Assembly: GCA_027623235.1 (NCBI GenBank)
Contig: JAQBVJ010000080.1
Location: 1-33,542 of the forward strand
Reading direction: 5' to 3'
From: Planctomycetota bacterium
GTDB lineage: Bacteria > Planctomycetota > Planctomycetia > Planctomycetales > Planctomycetaceae
DNA: 33,542 nucleotides
Numbering within the stretch: position 1 is the first letter of the stretch; each line of letters opens with the position of its first letter. The notes beneath the pieces are model-generated. The model had not been told where the DNA came from, ran no database searches, and worked only from the letters and a program-made list of their open reading frames with translations. Of this stretch, positions 22,142-31,600 are shown one piece after another. Position numbers and translations under genes: made by a program.

Positions 22142-23218
22142 ATGTCTGACGCGGGCCCGGTCCTGGTGACCGAGAACCTCACGAAAAAGTACGGCGAATT
22201 CACGGCGCTCGACAACCTGTCCATCACGGTGAACCGAGGCCAGATTCTGGGCTTCATCGGCCACAACGGTGCGGGAAAAACGACCGCGATCCGAATTCTC
22301 GTCGGCCTCGCACGGCCAACGTCCGGGCGCGCGACGATCACCGGTGTCGACTGTCTTCGCGATTCTCACAAGATCAAGAAACTGGTTGGCTACATGCCGG
22401 ACCGGTTCGGGTCGTACGAGAACATGCGGGTTCGCGAGTACCTCGACTTCTTCGGCGCGGCATTCGGCATCCGCCGCAAACAGCGTCGGACGCGGATCGA
22501 CGAAGTCCTCGAACTCACTAACGCCGCATGGATGCAGGATCGCTATGTCGAGGCACTCAGCCACGGGATGCAGCAGCGAATCGGGATCGCCCGGACTCTG
22601 CTGCATGATCCGGAAGTTCTCATCCTTGACGAGCCGGCCAATGGGCTCGACCCGGAAGCGCGGCTGGAAATGCGGTCGCTGCTGCTGAAGCTGGCTTCCC
22701 TCGGCAAGACCCTGATCGTGACCAGCCACATCCTGCCCGAGCTGTCACGCATCTGCGATCAGGTGGCAATTCTGCATCGCGGACAGCTCAAAGCGTTCGG
22801 CTCACTGGAAGAAATCACGAGGCAGTTTCGTCAGAACCGGATGATTGAAGTTCAACTGGCTGGTGCAGAAAAGATTGATGAGACGGTCGAGGTGCTCGCT
22901 GCGTCGGGAGCCGATCGATCAAGCATTGTCCCGTCCAGTACGGAAGCCATCGTCCGATTCCGCAGCGACCGGAGCGAGGACGAACTCGGGCCGGTCCTGG
23001 CCGCTCTGGTGACGTCAGGAATTCCGGTCACGCAGTTCCGCGAAGTGGCCGGCGACCTCGAAGAAGCCTTTCTCTCGGTCACTCGATCAGGCGACGCAGC
23101 GGCCGACGCGGCTGCTGAAGGCGCCAGCCCGAAAAAACTGGATGGCGAGCTGGCACCGGCTGGCAAATCCGCTGGCAAATCTTCCGGCAAGTCGGGTCCA
23201 GGCGAGGCTCGCGATTAA
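22142..23218 (+). CDS. ABC transporter ATP-binding protein
   Basis: 358 residues. It has a complete ABC nucleotide-binding domain: Walker A GHNGAGKTT (40-48), a Q-loop region (VGYMPDRFGSYENM), signature LSHGMQQ (139-145), Walker B VLILDEP (159-165), a D-loop (NGLD) and the switch histidine (VTSHIL). This is the ABC-2 export class (CcmA/NodI/GldA-like). Residues about 230-320 form an extra domain typical of such ATPases. The tail is a Gly/Lys/Ser repeat (AGKSAGKSSGKSG), an unusual feature perhaps grown by slippage. The permease gene begins two bases after the stop, so both are made together. The transported substrate is unknown. Confidence 0.95.
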   Translation: MSDAGPVLVTENLTKKYGEFTALDNLSITVNRGQILGFIGHNGAGKTTAIRILVGLARPTSGRATITGVDCLRDSHKIKKLVGYMPDRFGSYENMRVREYLDFFGAAFGIRRKQRRTRIDEVLELTNAAWMQDRYVEALSHGMQQRIGIARTLLHDPEVLILDEPANGLDPEARLEMRSLLLKLASLGKTLIVTSHILPELSRICDQVAILHRGQLKAFGSLEEITRQFRQNRMIEVQLAGAEKIDETVEVLAASGADRSSIVPSSTEAIVRFRSDRSEDELGPVLAALVTSGIPVTQFREVAGDLEEAFLSVTRSGDAAADAAAEGASPKKLDGELAPAGKSAGKSSGKSGPGEARD

Positions 23219-23220
23219 CG

Positions 23221-24882
23221 ATGCTCAGCAACCCGATTATCCATAAAGAATTCATCGGCCTCATGAGGTCGGTCCGCTTTCACGGAATGCTCGCGGCGGT
23301 CGCGTTCGTGACGATCGTTCTCGTCATGATCCGCTGGCCGTCCGATGGCCTGATTGATCGATCGGGCGACAGAGCTCGCGAGGTGTTTGCGATTTTTGCC
23401 TTCGGGCTCGCCGCGCTGGTCACTCTGCTCTCGCCGGTCACACCTGCCACTTCGATCGTGGTGGAGAAACGCAAAGGCACGCTCGCGCTGCTGCTGAATT
23501 CCAATTTGTCGCCGGTGTCGATTTATCTTGGCAAGCTGGCTGGTTCGCTGTCGGCGATTCTGTTCCTGCTTCTCGTCAGTACGCCCGCGGTCACCGCGTG
23601 TTACGCGATGGGCGGAATTTCTTTTACGTCGCACGTCCTGCCATTTTACCTGGTGCTGACGGCCGCCAGCCTGCAGTACGCAACTCTGGGGCTGCTTGTC
23701 AGCACGTTGACCGCCTCAACAGACTCGGCTTTGCGGGTCACGTTTGGAGGCGTGCTGGGGTTGAGTGTTCTGGTTCTCGCGCCGAACTATTTTCTGCAGG
23801 GGATTGAGGGACCACTGAGCGGCCTCGCCGTTCAACTTCAGGCCCTGTCGCCGATGCCGTCCATCATTGAGATTGTTGGTACGGGATCGATCGGAAATCA
23901 GGGCCTCGTCACAGAGTCCGGAGTGATCCTCAAGTTTCTCATCGCGGCGGCATTGACGTCAGTCGTCCTCGCGGCGGCCACGCTGCGACGGCTGAACTGG
24001 CGCCTGCTCGACCAGTCGCGGTCGCAGGGAGTCATCACGGACGACCAGACTCTCGGCGTGCGGACTGCCCGTCGATTGTTCTTTCTGGTGGACCCGCAGC
24101 GCCGCAAGGCCGGCATCGGTTTCTTCCTGAATCCGGTGATGGTGAAAGAATTTCGATGCCGCCAGTTCGGGCGATTTCACTGGCTGATGCGGCTCGTCGC
24201 CGGCTGTGCCGTCGTGTCGCTGGGTCTGGCCTGTGTCACGACAATGGGTTCTGAAGAGTGGGGTGTCGAGACGATCGGGACGATCATCGTGATCCTTCAG
24301 ATGGCTCTCATTCTGCTCTTCACACCAGGCATCTCGGCCGGGCTGATCAGTACCGAGCGGGAGAGTGGCGGCTGGGATTTACTGCGGACGACACCTCTGT
24401 CGACCGGCTCGATCCTTCGTGGCAAGCTGATGAGCGTTTTCTGGACGCTCCTGCTGATTCTCTGCGCGACGCTGCCCGGCTACTGGGTGATGATCTGGAT
24501 CAAGCCGGTCCTGGAAGATCAGATCCGGCAGGTCGTCGTCTGCCTGGTTCTGACGAGCGTGTTCACAATTCTGCTGAGTGCCACGGTGAGCAGTTTTTTC
24601 ACACGCACGGCGGCAGCCACCGTGACGACCTACTCCATCCTGCTGGCGATGTATGCCGGCACGATTCTGATCTGGCTCGGCCGCGACGCCCCGTTTGGCT
24701 ATTCGACGGTCAACTCGGCCCTGACGATCAACACACTGGCCGCGGCGCTGAGCATCATCGAAACGCCGGGCTTCTCGGAGTACGGGCTGATCCCGGCGAA
24801 CTGGTGGTTCACGGGTGTGGTGTCGGGAATCTTCCTGTGCATCCTGACGGCACAAACATGGCGGCTGACTCGACCCACGTGA
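23221..24882 (+). CDS. ABC-2 type transporter permease (duplicated, ABC exporter)
   Basis: 553 residues, starting 2 bases after the ATPase stop. Two halves each begin with a short cytoplasmic stretch 'NP(I/V)..KEF' (SNPIIHKEFIGLMR; LNPVMVKEFRCRQF at about residue 305) and continue with about six membrane helices. It therefore looks like a fused pair of ABC-2 permease units, common in planctomycete and Bacteroidetes GldF-like exporters. TSIVVEKRKGTLALLL and STERESGGWDLLRTTPLS are the conserved loops before helix pairs ('E...GT.e.LL.tPLs'). With the ATPase and the large exported protein it would form one membrane complex. Confidence 0.92.
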   Translation: MLSNPIIHKEFIGLMRSVRFHGMLAAVAFVTIVLVMIRWPSDGLIDRSGDRAREVFAIFAFGLAALVTLLSPVTPATSIVVEKRKGTLALLLNSNLSPVSIYLGKLAGSLSAILFLLLVSTPAVTACYAMGGISFTSHVLPFYLVLTAASLQYATLGLLVSTLTASTDSALRVTFGGVLGLSVLVLAPNYFLQGIEGPLSGLAVQLQALSPMPSIIEIVGTGSIGNQGLVTESGVILKFLIAAALTSVVLAAATLRRLNWRLLDQSRSQGVITDDQTLGVRTARRLFFLVDPQRRKAGIGFFLNPVMVKEFRCRQFGRFHWLMRLVAGCAVVSLGLACVTTMGSEEWGVETIGTIIVILQMALILLFTPGISAGLISTERESGGWDLLRTTPLSTGSILRGKLMSVFWTLLLILCATLPGYWVMIWIKPVLEDQIRQVVVCLVLTSVFTILLSATVSSFFTRTAAATVTTYSILLAMYAGTILIWLGRDAPFGYSTVNSALTINTLAAALSIIETPGFSEYGLIPANWWFTGVVSGIFLCILTAQTWRLTRPT

Positions 24883-24945
24883 TTCGTCGAGCTCAACTTG
24901 AAGACGGACAATGTCTCACGACTGACTTTAAAAAAAGAGACTGTG

Positions 24946-26853
24946 ATGTCTGGCAGAAATTCAGAAAGAAAATCAGAAACAGCAAGGGAAGACAAACCTC
25001 GCGCATGTGCGAGGGCGCTTTTGTGTCTGGCCGTGTGCGTCGCGAATCTCTCTGCGAGCACCTCAGAAGCTCGGGCCGAAGAGGATGCCTGGCAGAGCTG
25101 GGGACCCGTCAGCGCGGTCCGGAACAAAACCGACACAGTACACCGGGACTGGCAGCAACTGCGTTGCTGGAATGAATTTGATATTCACCCTCTGCCGCCA
25201 ATCCGGTCGTTGCCGGAAGAATTCAAACCGCTTTGGAAATCCGCTCTCGCCTCCCCGGATCGTGAGATGCGTCGCAACGCGATTCTCGCGATCGGAGTGG
25301 CTCACAAGGGCGGCTATCTCGACTTCTCCGATTTGTCAGAGGACGTGCGGGCGATCTTCAACCACGACAGCACTCGGACGGAAACCCGGATCGACGCGGC
25401 CAGAACACTCGTCATTCTGAATGACCGAACCGTCGCCGCGGATCTGATGAAGCACTCCGGGACGGCTCCCGAACTGCGGCAGGCTGCCGAGCGGGCCTTT
25501 GCGGAGTGGGATTACAAGCCGGCGCGGGGCATGTGGATGAGCCGCCTCGCGGAGCCGGCGAAGGTGCCTCGCTCTCACCTGATTCTTGCCCTCCGGGGCC
25601 TTGCCACGCTGGGCCACAAAGAAGCGGCGGAGCCCACTCGCAGAATCGTCCTGTCGTCACAGGTCAATTCCGCAACACGACTGGCAGCGGCGCGAGAGCT
25701 CGCCGCAATTCAAAAAAATGGTCTGGAAGACAGCGCGAGCCAGCTTCTGTCGGATCAAACCGGAGGCGTGATTCCCGCGCTGCTGGCGGCAACTCTGTTG
25801 CAGCACCACTCCGGTGACGCGGCGGAGGCGATCCTGCTGAAACTGATGGAACACCGCTCCACCGCCGTCGTTGCGACAGCCTGGAAACGAATCGACGAGT
25901 TGAATCCGGATCGCATTTCAGACGCCATTCTGAGTGAGGGTCTTCGCAGTCCAGACGCGCGCGTGAGGTTGCTCGCCGTTCAAAGCTGCAGCCACCGATC
26001 GAAGGCTCATGTCGAGGAACTGATCTTCGCACTGGACGATCATCACCCGGACGTTCGATGCCAGGCACGGCACGCGTTGCTGGATCAGGCGGGACGGTCC
26101 ACAAAGGAAAAAGACGCCGACACTGTCTCGCAGGTTGAGAGTCTGGCCATGTCAGTTCTTTTCACCGAATCCTGGCGTGGAGTCGAACAGGCCTGTCTGC
26201 TTGCGGCTGAACTGGATCACAAGCTGGCAGTCGTGGCGCTCGTCGACCTGGTGCAGCATCCTCGCGACGAGGTGGCTTCGGCCGCGGCCTATGCGCTGAA
26301 AGAACTCGCCGTGCCTGAGATGCTGCCGAAGCTGCTCGAACATGCGATCCAGATTGACGCTCGCATGTACGAGACTGGTGGCGGGACCGCGCAACGGATG
26401 GAGCGGGTCCAGCCTCACTTGTTCGAGGCGTTTGCCGAGTTCAAGTATCAGCCAGCCGAAGCCCTGATGAGGAAATATGTCCCGAAGGTCGAACTGTTGC
26501 TCCTGATCCCGCAGTGTCGCTGCTCGGCGATCTGGTCACTGGCCAGGCTTCACGAGGGGAATGCCGATGTGGACCTGGTGAGGCAGTTTACTGCCCGGAT
26601 GCTGGACCGCGCTCCGATGCCCGCCGAATTAACAGAGATCTATATCGCCAGCGCGACGGCCCTGGGGATCATGAAGGCCGACACCTCGCTGGGAGACCTT
26701 CGAAAACTCGCGAGCGAATTCTCTGGGGATGACCCGGCATCGCGAGCTGCACTTTGGTCGATCAACATCCTGACGGGAGAACCGATTCCGCCGAAGACAC
26801 GCAGAACGGTCTCCCTCGGGCAGTGGTTCCTGTCACCGATCTCAAGCGACTGA
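24946..26853 (+). CDS. Exported HEAT-repeat-like protein
   Basis: 635 residues from ATG 24946, preceded by purine-rich aaaaaagaga. TTG 24898 would add 16 residues. The N-terminus has a basic run and then a hydrophobic segment (ARALLCLAVCVANLSAS) ending in AEARAEED-like sequence, a plausible signal peptide. The rest is a helical solenoid of HEAT/armadillo-type repeats, for example MRRNAILAIGVAHKGG, ARTLVILNDRTVAADLM and VALVDLVQHPRDEVASAAA. It has no catalytic motif. HEAT proteins usually serve as scaffolds. It follows the permease by 63 bases on the same strand and may belong to the same operon. A strong hairpin follows. Confidence 0.8.
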   Translation: MSGRNSERKSETAREDKPRACARALLCLAVCVANLSASTSEARAEEDAWQSWGPVSAVRNKTDTVHRDWQQLRCWNEFDIHPLPPIRSLPEEFKPLWKSALASPDREMRRNAILAIGVAHKGGYLDFSDLSEDVRAIFNHDSTRTETRIDAARTLVILNDRTVAADLMKHSGTAPELRQAAERAFAEWDYKPARGMWMSRLAEPAKVPRSHLILALRGLATLGHKEAAEPTRRIVLSSQVNSATRLAAARELAAIQKNGLEDSASQLLSDQTGGVIPALLAATLLQHHSGDAAEAILLKLMEHRSTAVVATAWKRIDELNPDRISDAILSEGLRSPDARVRLLAVQSCSHRSKAHVEELIFALDDHHPDVRCQARHALLDQAGRSTKEKDADTVSQVESLAMSVLFTESWRGVEQACLLAAELDHKLAVVALVDLVQHPRDEVASAAAYALKELAVPEMLPKLLEHAIQIDARMYETGGGTAQRMERVQPHLFEAFAEFKYQPAEALMRKYVPKVELLLLIPQCRCSAIWSLARLHEGNADVDLVRQFTARMLDRAPMPAELTEIYIASATALGIMKADTSLGDLRKLASEFSGDDPASRAALWSINILTGEPIPPKTRRTVSLGQWFLSPISSD

Positions 26854-26929
26854 TCGACTGGCACTCGCTGTCGCCCGACGAGCCAGTGAGAGGACTCATT
26901 CAACGGGCAATCATTTCTGCATTGAGAAA

Positions 26930-26971
26930 CGGCACCTCGAAAGCAAATGGCGATCGAGGTGCCGTAGTTTT
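26930..26971. terminator. Bidirectional intrinsic terminator between convergent genes
   Basis: Perfect 11-bp stem cggcacctcga/tcgaggtgccg (26930-26940, 26954-26964) with a 13-base loop. On the plus strand it is followed by TAGTTTT, and on the minus strand by TTTCTC. It separates the HEAT gene from rtcB. Confidence 0.85.
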
Positions 26972-26991
26972 GTGTCAGGCTCCGTCCGATG

Positions 26992-28389
26992 TCAGTCTTC
27001 CGGACGGCTTCCGTCATCGCACATTTTGACGATCCGGGGATCGAATCGCGCGACGGTCTCCACAAGGTCCGCCTGATGGCTCATGACCTCGTGGATGTTC
27101 TTGTAGACGCCCGGAACCTCATCGATTCCGGCCGACAGAAGACGGACGCCTTTGCGGCTGATGCTGTCCCGGACGCCTTTCCAGTTGAACGTGGCTTTCG
27201 CTTTTTTTCGCGACATGAGACGCCCCGCACCGTGCGCGGCCGAGTTCAACGACTCGGCATTTCCGAGTCCCCGCACCACAAACGCCGGGTCCGCCATCGA
27301 GCCGGGAATGACACCCAGGACACCTTTTCCCGCCGGAGTTGCCCCTTTGCGATGCACGATGACGTCCTTCCCGTTGTGAGTTTCCTTCCACGCGAAGTTG
27401 TGGTGATTCTCGACACCGGACACGACGGTCGCACCAAGCAGCTTCGTAACCAGCCGGTGAATCACGTCGTGATTCGCCGAGGCGTACTCACCCATCAGGT
27501 TCATCGCCGCCCAGTATTCCTGCCCGGCATGACTGTCCAGATCGAGCCACGCCAGTTGCGACATCGACGCGTACCGCTTCGGCAGTTGAGCACTCGCGAT
27601 GCCGCTGTAGGTCGAGCACACCGCCGCGCCGACGCCACGACTTCCGCTGTGGCTGAGCAGAGCAACGTACTCACCGGCTTCCAGTCCGAGCTCAACATCC
27701 GCCTTGTCGATCGTCACGACACCGAACTCGACAAAGTGATTTCCCGAACCGGACGTGCCCAGTTGCTTCCATGCTTTGTCTTTTCGTTCGCGAGTCACTT
27801 TCGAAACCGTCCAGTCGGCATCCATCACCGCGTGAGCCTGCTTCCGCTCGTGCCCGACGCCGACGCCGAACCGCGTTCCATTTTCGAGAGCTTCCTTGAA
27901 CGAGTGGAACTTCGAATCCAGCGACTCAACCGGCATGTCGAGCACCGACAGCTTCATCCGGCACGCAATGTCGACGCCGACCGCGTACGGAATGACCGCG
28001 TTCTCCGTTGCCAGGACGCCACCGATCGGCAGGCCGTACCCGACGTGAGCATCCGGCATGAGCGCGGCGGCTCGCGAGACCGGCAGCCGGCACGCGTTGT
28101 TCATCTGGTCGAACGACATCGCGTCGATGCCTTCCTCACCCCAGATGCGGTACGTGACAGGCTCGCCAGGAACGTGACTTTCTTTGGCGTCATCGATCAG
28201 CGCGCTCGCGAGTTCTCCGAACGCGTCGTGCTCGACGAAGGCTTTCGGATCTTCCAGCACTTTCGGAATTTCGACCTTCGCATCACGAGCAGCCTGTCGG
28301 CTGATTTTCGCAAGCTTCTCGATCGCCCGTCGCGCTTCGGCCACGCAGTATTCCGGCACGCCGAGTTTTCGAAGCTGTCTTGCGTTCAT
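26992..28389 (-). CDS. rtcB: RNA-splicing ligase RtcB
   Basis: 465 residues from ATG 28389, with aagga upstream. RtcB joins RNA ends bearing 2',3'-cyclic phosphate (or 3'-phosphate) to 5'-OH ends, using GTP and Mn2+. Motifs in order: MPDAHVGYGLPIGGV, VGVDIACRM with the metal-binding Asp and Cys, GTSGSGNHFVEFG, HSGSRGVGA, VENHHNFAWKE, VIVHRKGATPA and AAHGAGRLMSRKKA, whose His is the guanylated residue. All metal ligands and the nucleophile are present. It is somewhat longer than some bacterial forms and has DIACRM in place of DIGCGM, as in many RtcB homologues from this group. No archease or RtcA gene is adjacent. It faces the HEAT gene across a bidirectional terminator. Confidence 0.95.
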   Translation of the reverse strand: MNARQLRKLGVPEYCVAEARRAIEKLAKISRQAARDAKVEIPKVLEDPKAFVEHDAFGELASALIDDAKESHVPGEPVTYRIWGEEGIDAMSFDQMNNACRLPVSRAAALMPDAHVGYGLPIGGVLATENAVIPYAVGVDIACRMKLSVLDMPVESLDSKFHSFKEALENGTRFGVGVGHERKQAHAVMDADWTVSKVTRERKDKAWKQLGTSGSGNHFVEFGVVTIDKADVELGLEAGEYVALLSHSGSRGVGAAVCSTYSGIASAQLPKRYASMSQLAWLDLDSHAGQEYWAAMNLMGEYASANHDVIHRLVTKLLGATVVSGVENHHNFAWKETHNGKDVIVHRKGATPAGKGVLGVIPGSMADPAFVVRGLGNAESLNSAAHGAGRLMSRKKAKATFNWKGVRDSISRKGVRLLSAGIDEVPGVYKNIHEVMSHQADLVETVARFDPRIVKMCDDGSRPED

Positions 28390-28425
28390 GATTCATTCCT
28401 TTGCGACAACAGACTCATTCCGATG

Positions 28426-28458
28426 CGTGGATTCTTCTGATACGTGGATTCTTCTGAT
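28426..28458. repeat. 16-bp tandem duplication upstream of rtcB
   Basis: cgtggattcttctgat occurs at 28426-28441 and 28443-28458, one base apart (period 17). It lies 37-69 bases upstream of the rtcB start, within the likely leader or promoter, and 189 bases before the kinase start. Confidence 0.85.
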
Positions 28459-28646
28459 TCGAGCCAGCTGACACGAGGGATTTCCCGCGGGTTCAGCGGC
28501 AAATGTCCCAGCAGTCGAGAAAGTGTCATGAAACCCGGCAGACAACATTTGAGTTATCTTCAGAATGTCTGTACAGAACCAGATATGCTGGCGGGCCCAC
28601 CTGTGCTTTTCGTTTCAATCCATTTCTGCTGTCAAAGATTGCGTTG

Positions 28647-31600
28647 ATGATTCCTGCCTCCGTCGAGAGTTTCGTTGCGCTGCTGGAGCAAAGCCATTTG
28701 CTCGATGAGAAGGCGATGGCGGAAGTGCGCCGACTTCTGCCGCCTTTGGCCGGGCAGACTGCGCCGGGACCGTTCGCGTCCGAGATGGTTGGGCGGGGGG
28801 AAGTGACGAAGTGGCAGGCGGAGAAACTGCTGGCCGGGCATCAGGCATTTTTTCTCGGCCGGTACAAACTGATGAAGCCGCTCGGCCAGGGCGGAATGGG
28901 AACAGTGTTCCTCGCCGAGCAGCAGGGATTCGGGCGACTGGTCGCGCTTAAGATTCTTGATCGAAAATTCAGCAGCGACCCGGCATCCGTCGCAAGGTTC
29001 GAACGGGAAATTCAGGCGATCGCTGCGCTGCAGCATCCGAATATTGTCGGAGCCTATGATGCGGGCTGCGTCGGCAACTGCCATTTCCTGGTGATGGAAT
29101 TTGTCGACGGCGAAGACCTCGGCGAGATCCTGAAACGGCAACCGGTGATCCCCGTTTCGATCGCCGCTGACTATGTCCGGCAGGCCACCCTGGGGCTGCA
29201 GTACGTCCATGAAAAAGGCACCGTCCACCGCGACATCAAACCGAGCAACCTGTTTGTCAGCGTGAAAGCGGGTCAGCCTGCGGTCGTCAAAATTCTCGAT
29301 CTGGGGCTCGCGCGATTCAGTAGCGCGGCCGGCGAGGGTGGCGAGTTGACTCACACCGGCCAGATCATGGGCACACCCGACTACATCTCGCCGGAACAGG
29401 CACTCGACTCGAAATCCGCCGACATTCGTGCGGACATTTTCAGCCTCGGCTGCACTCTCTATCGGGCATTGACCGGCCAGCTTCCGTTCGCGGGTAACAA
29501 CGTGATGGAGAAACTGCTGGCTCGGTCCCAGACAAAAGCGACGCCGGTGTCGGCGTTGCGGCCAGAGATTGATGCCGGGTTATCGGCGCTTGTCGAGAAA
29601 ATGCTCGCCAGAAATCCTGACGATCGTCCGCAGACTCCGGGTGAGATCGCTGAAGCGTTGATCCCATTTCTTCGCAGTGAAGATGCCGCGACCGAGCTGG
29701 TCAGTCCCGGCGAATCAACAAGTGTCGCCTTTCGCTCCGCGAAAGGGCGTTCTTTCGCGGAGCGAAAGACGACCATGACGCCAGAAAACTCTTCGCCGGT
29801 CCGAAGTCCCTCAGCAAAACTCGCTGCCGAGTCCAGGGCGACTGTGGTCGTGCCGCCCGCTTTGCCAGCAGTCGCTCCGCGTCCGGAAGCGGCACGAGTC
29901 AACTCCGAGTTTGACCAGTTCCTGTCCAACCTCACGTCGGAAGAGGCACGCGCCGATCCGACGCCCGAACGGGGGCCAGCCGCTCTCGTCGCACGGACGG
30001 GGAATGCTGAACCGCCAACAAACGGGAACGATCGCAAGCCTCGCCAGGTGATTTACTGGGTGTCCGGATTGCTCACCGTGGCGGCCGTCGCCGTGGTTGG
30101 AGTCTTTCTGGCGATCGCAAATCAGGCTCGCGCTCGATTGCACTTCGAGTGGCCCGAGGATGAGCGAGCGGGCTCTCAGCTTCAGATCAACGACCGTGAC
30201 ATCGCGGTCGCAAGGGCGGGGGAGATTCACTTCGAATTCGACGCGGGAGGCCGCTTCGAAATCGTGGCCCGCCGTCCCGGCTTCGAGCGGTTTGAGAAGA
30301 CGCTTCAGATTCGACGAGGCGATGCGAAGTCGATCAAGCCGATCTGGATTCCGACTGAGTCGAAACGTCGCGAACAGGAATTCGCCGAACTGCAATCGAA
30401 GGTCGAACAGCTCAGACCGCCCGGCGACGCGGCTCAAAGGATTCCCATCAACGAAGACTCGACCCGAATGAAAGCGGAGATTCGTGACTTTCAGTGGAAG
30501 TATCCGGTCACCACTGAGGCGAACGAAGCCGCTCACCTGGCAAGCCGTTTCGAATGGCCCGTCGATTCACTTTCGCGAGATCGAATCACGCCGGAGCAGC
30601 GACTGCTTGCCGGCAACGGAGACCCGTCCCGCGTGCCGCCGGAGATCGTCGCGATCTTCGGCAGCGGCCGGCAGATGCACTACCTGAATATTCTTGCTGT
30701 GACGTTCTCGCCGGACGGGCGGTTTGTGGCCAACTCCAGCGCTGAGCACTCGGTTCGAGTGTGGGACGCAAAGACCGGAGACCTCGTGAGGGCGTTCAAT
30801 GTGCCTGGCCTGGAGGCCGAGGCGCTGGCGTTCAGTCCGGACAGTCGAAGGCTCGTCGCGGCACTCCGGGATCGATTCGGCATCTGGAATACGGACACCT
30901 GGGAGTCAGAGGGCACACTGGAAGCGGCTGGCCAACGGAATTTCAGTCTGAGATTCGACTCAAAAGGCAAACTGTACGCCGTGGGAGAAGGCGTCCAGAT
31001 TTCTGTCTGGGATCTGGATGGGAAGAAGCTGCTTCAGCAGTTTCAGGGGGGAGCGCCCCGGCTTCAGTTTGCCGTTTCACCTGACGAAAAACTGATCGCT
31101 GCCGGCGGGCAGGATGGTGAGGTCTCCCTCTTCTCGATCGACGGTCAGAAGCTTGGAGGCGTTTCGATTCGGTTTCCGGTGCAGGGCGTCTGGTTAATCA
31201 AAGAGGGCCGAACACTTGTGACGGCTGGCAGCGATTCCGGGATTCGACAGTGGAATGTGAGCGACCCAGCGAATCCGGTGCCTGGGATTCATTTTCAGAC
31301 TCAGAAATCGCGACTCGCCATTTCGAAAGATGGCAGCCGACTGTACGCCTCGGGCGAGAACATCGGCGACCCCACCGCGTGGGTGTTCGACCTCGAAACC
31401 GGTGAGGCGATTGGAAAAATCGGCGACGATTCAACCACGGTCGCGCGAGCACTTCGCATCAGTCCTGACGGTTCAACCCTGCTCACAACTTCGTTTGGCG
31501 GATTTCGCTTCTGGGATGTGGCGTCTGGCAAAGAGAAGTTCGCCTCGAAACGTGAGCCCCAATGCCACCTCGATCGAATTGCCGACATTGATGTGAGTCC

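Noticed and set aside
26989..28440. 483-codon frame on the plus strand opposite rtcB
   Set aside because: RtcB on the minus strand carries every family motif. The opposite frame is His/Arg/Val-rich shadow translation.
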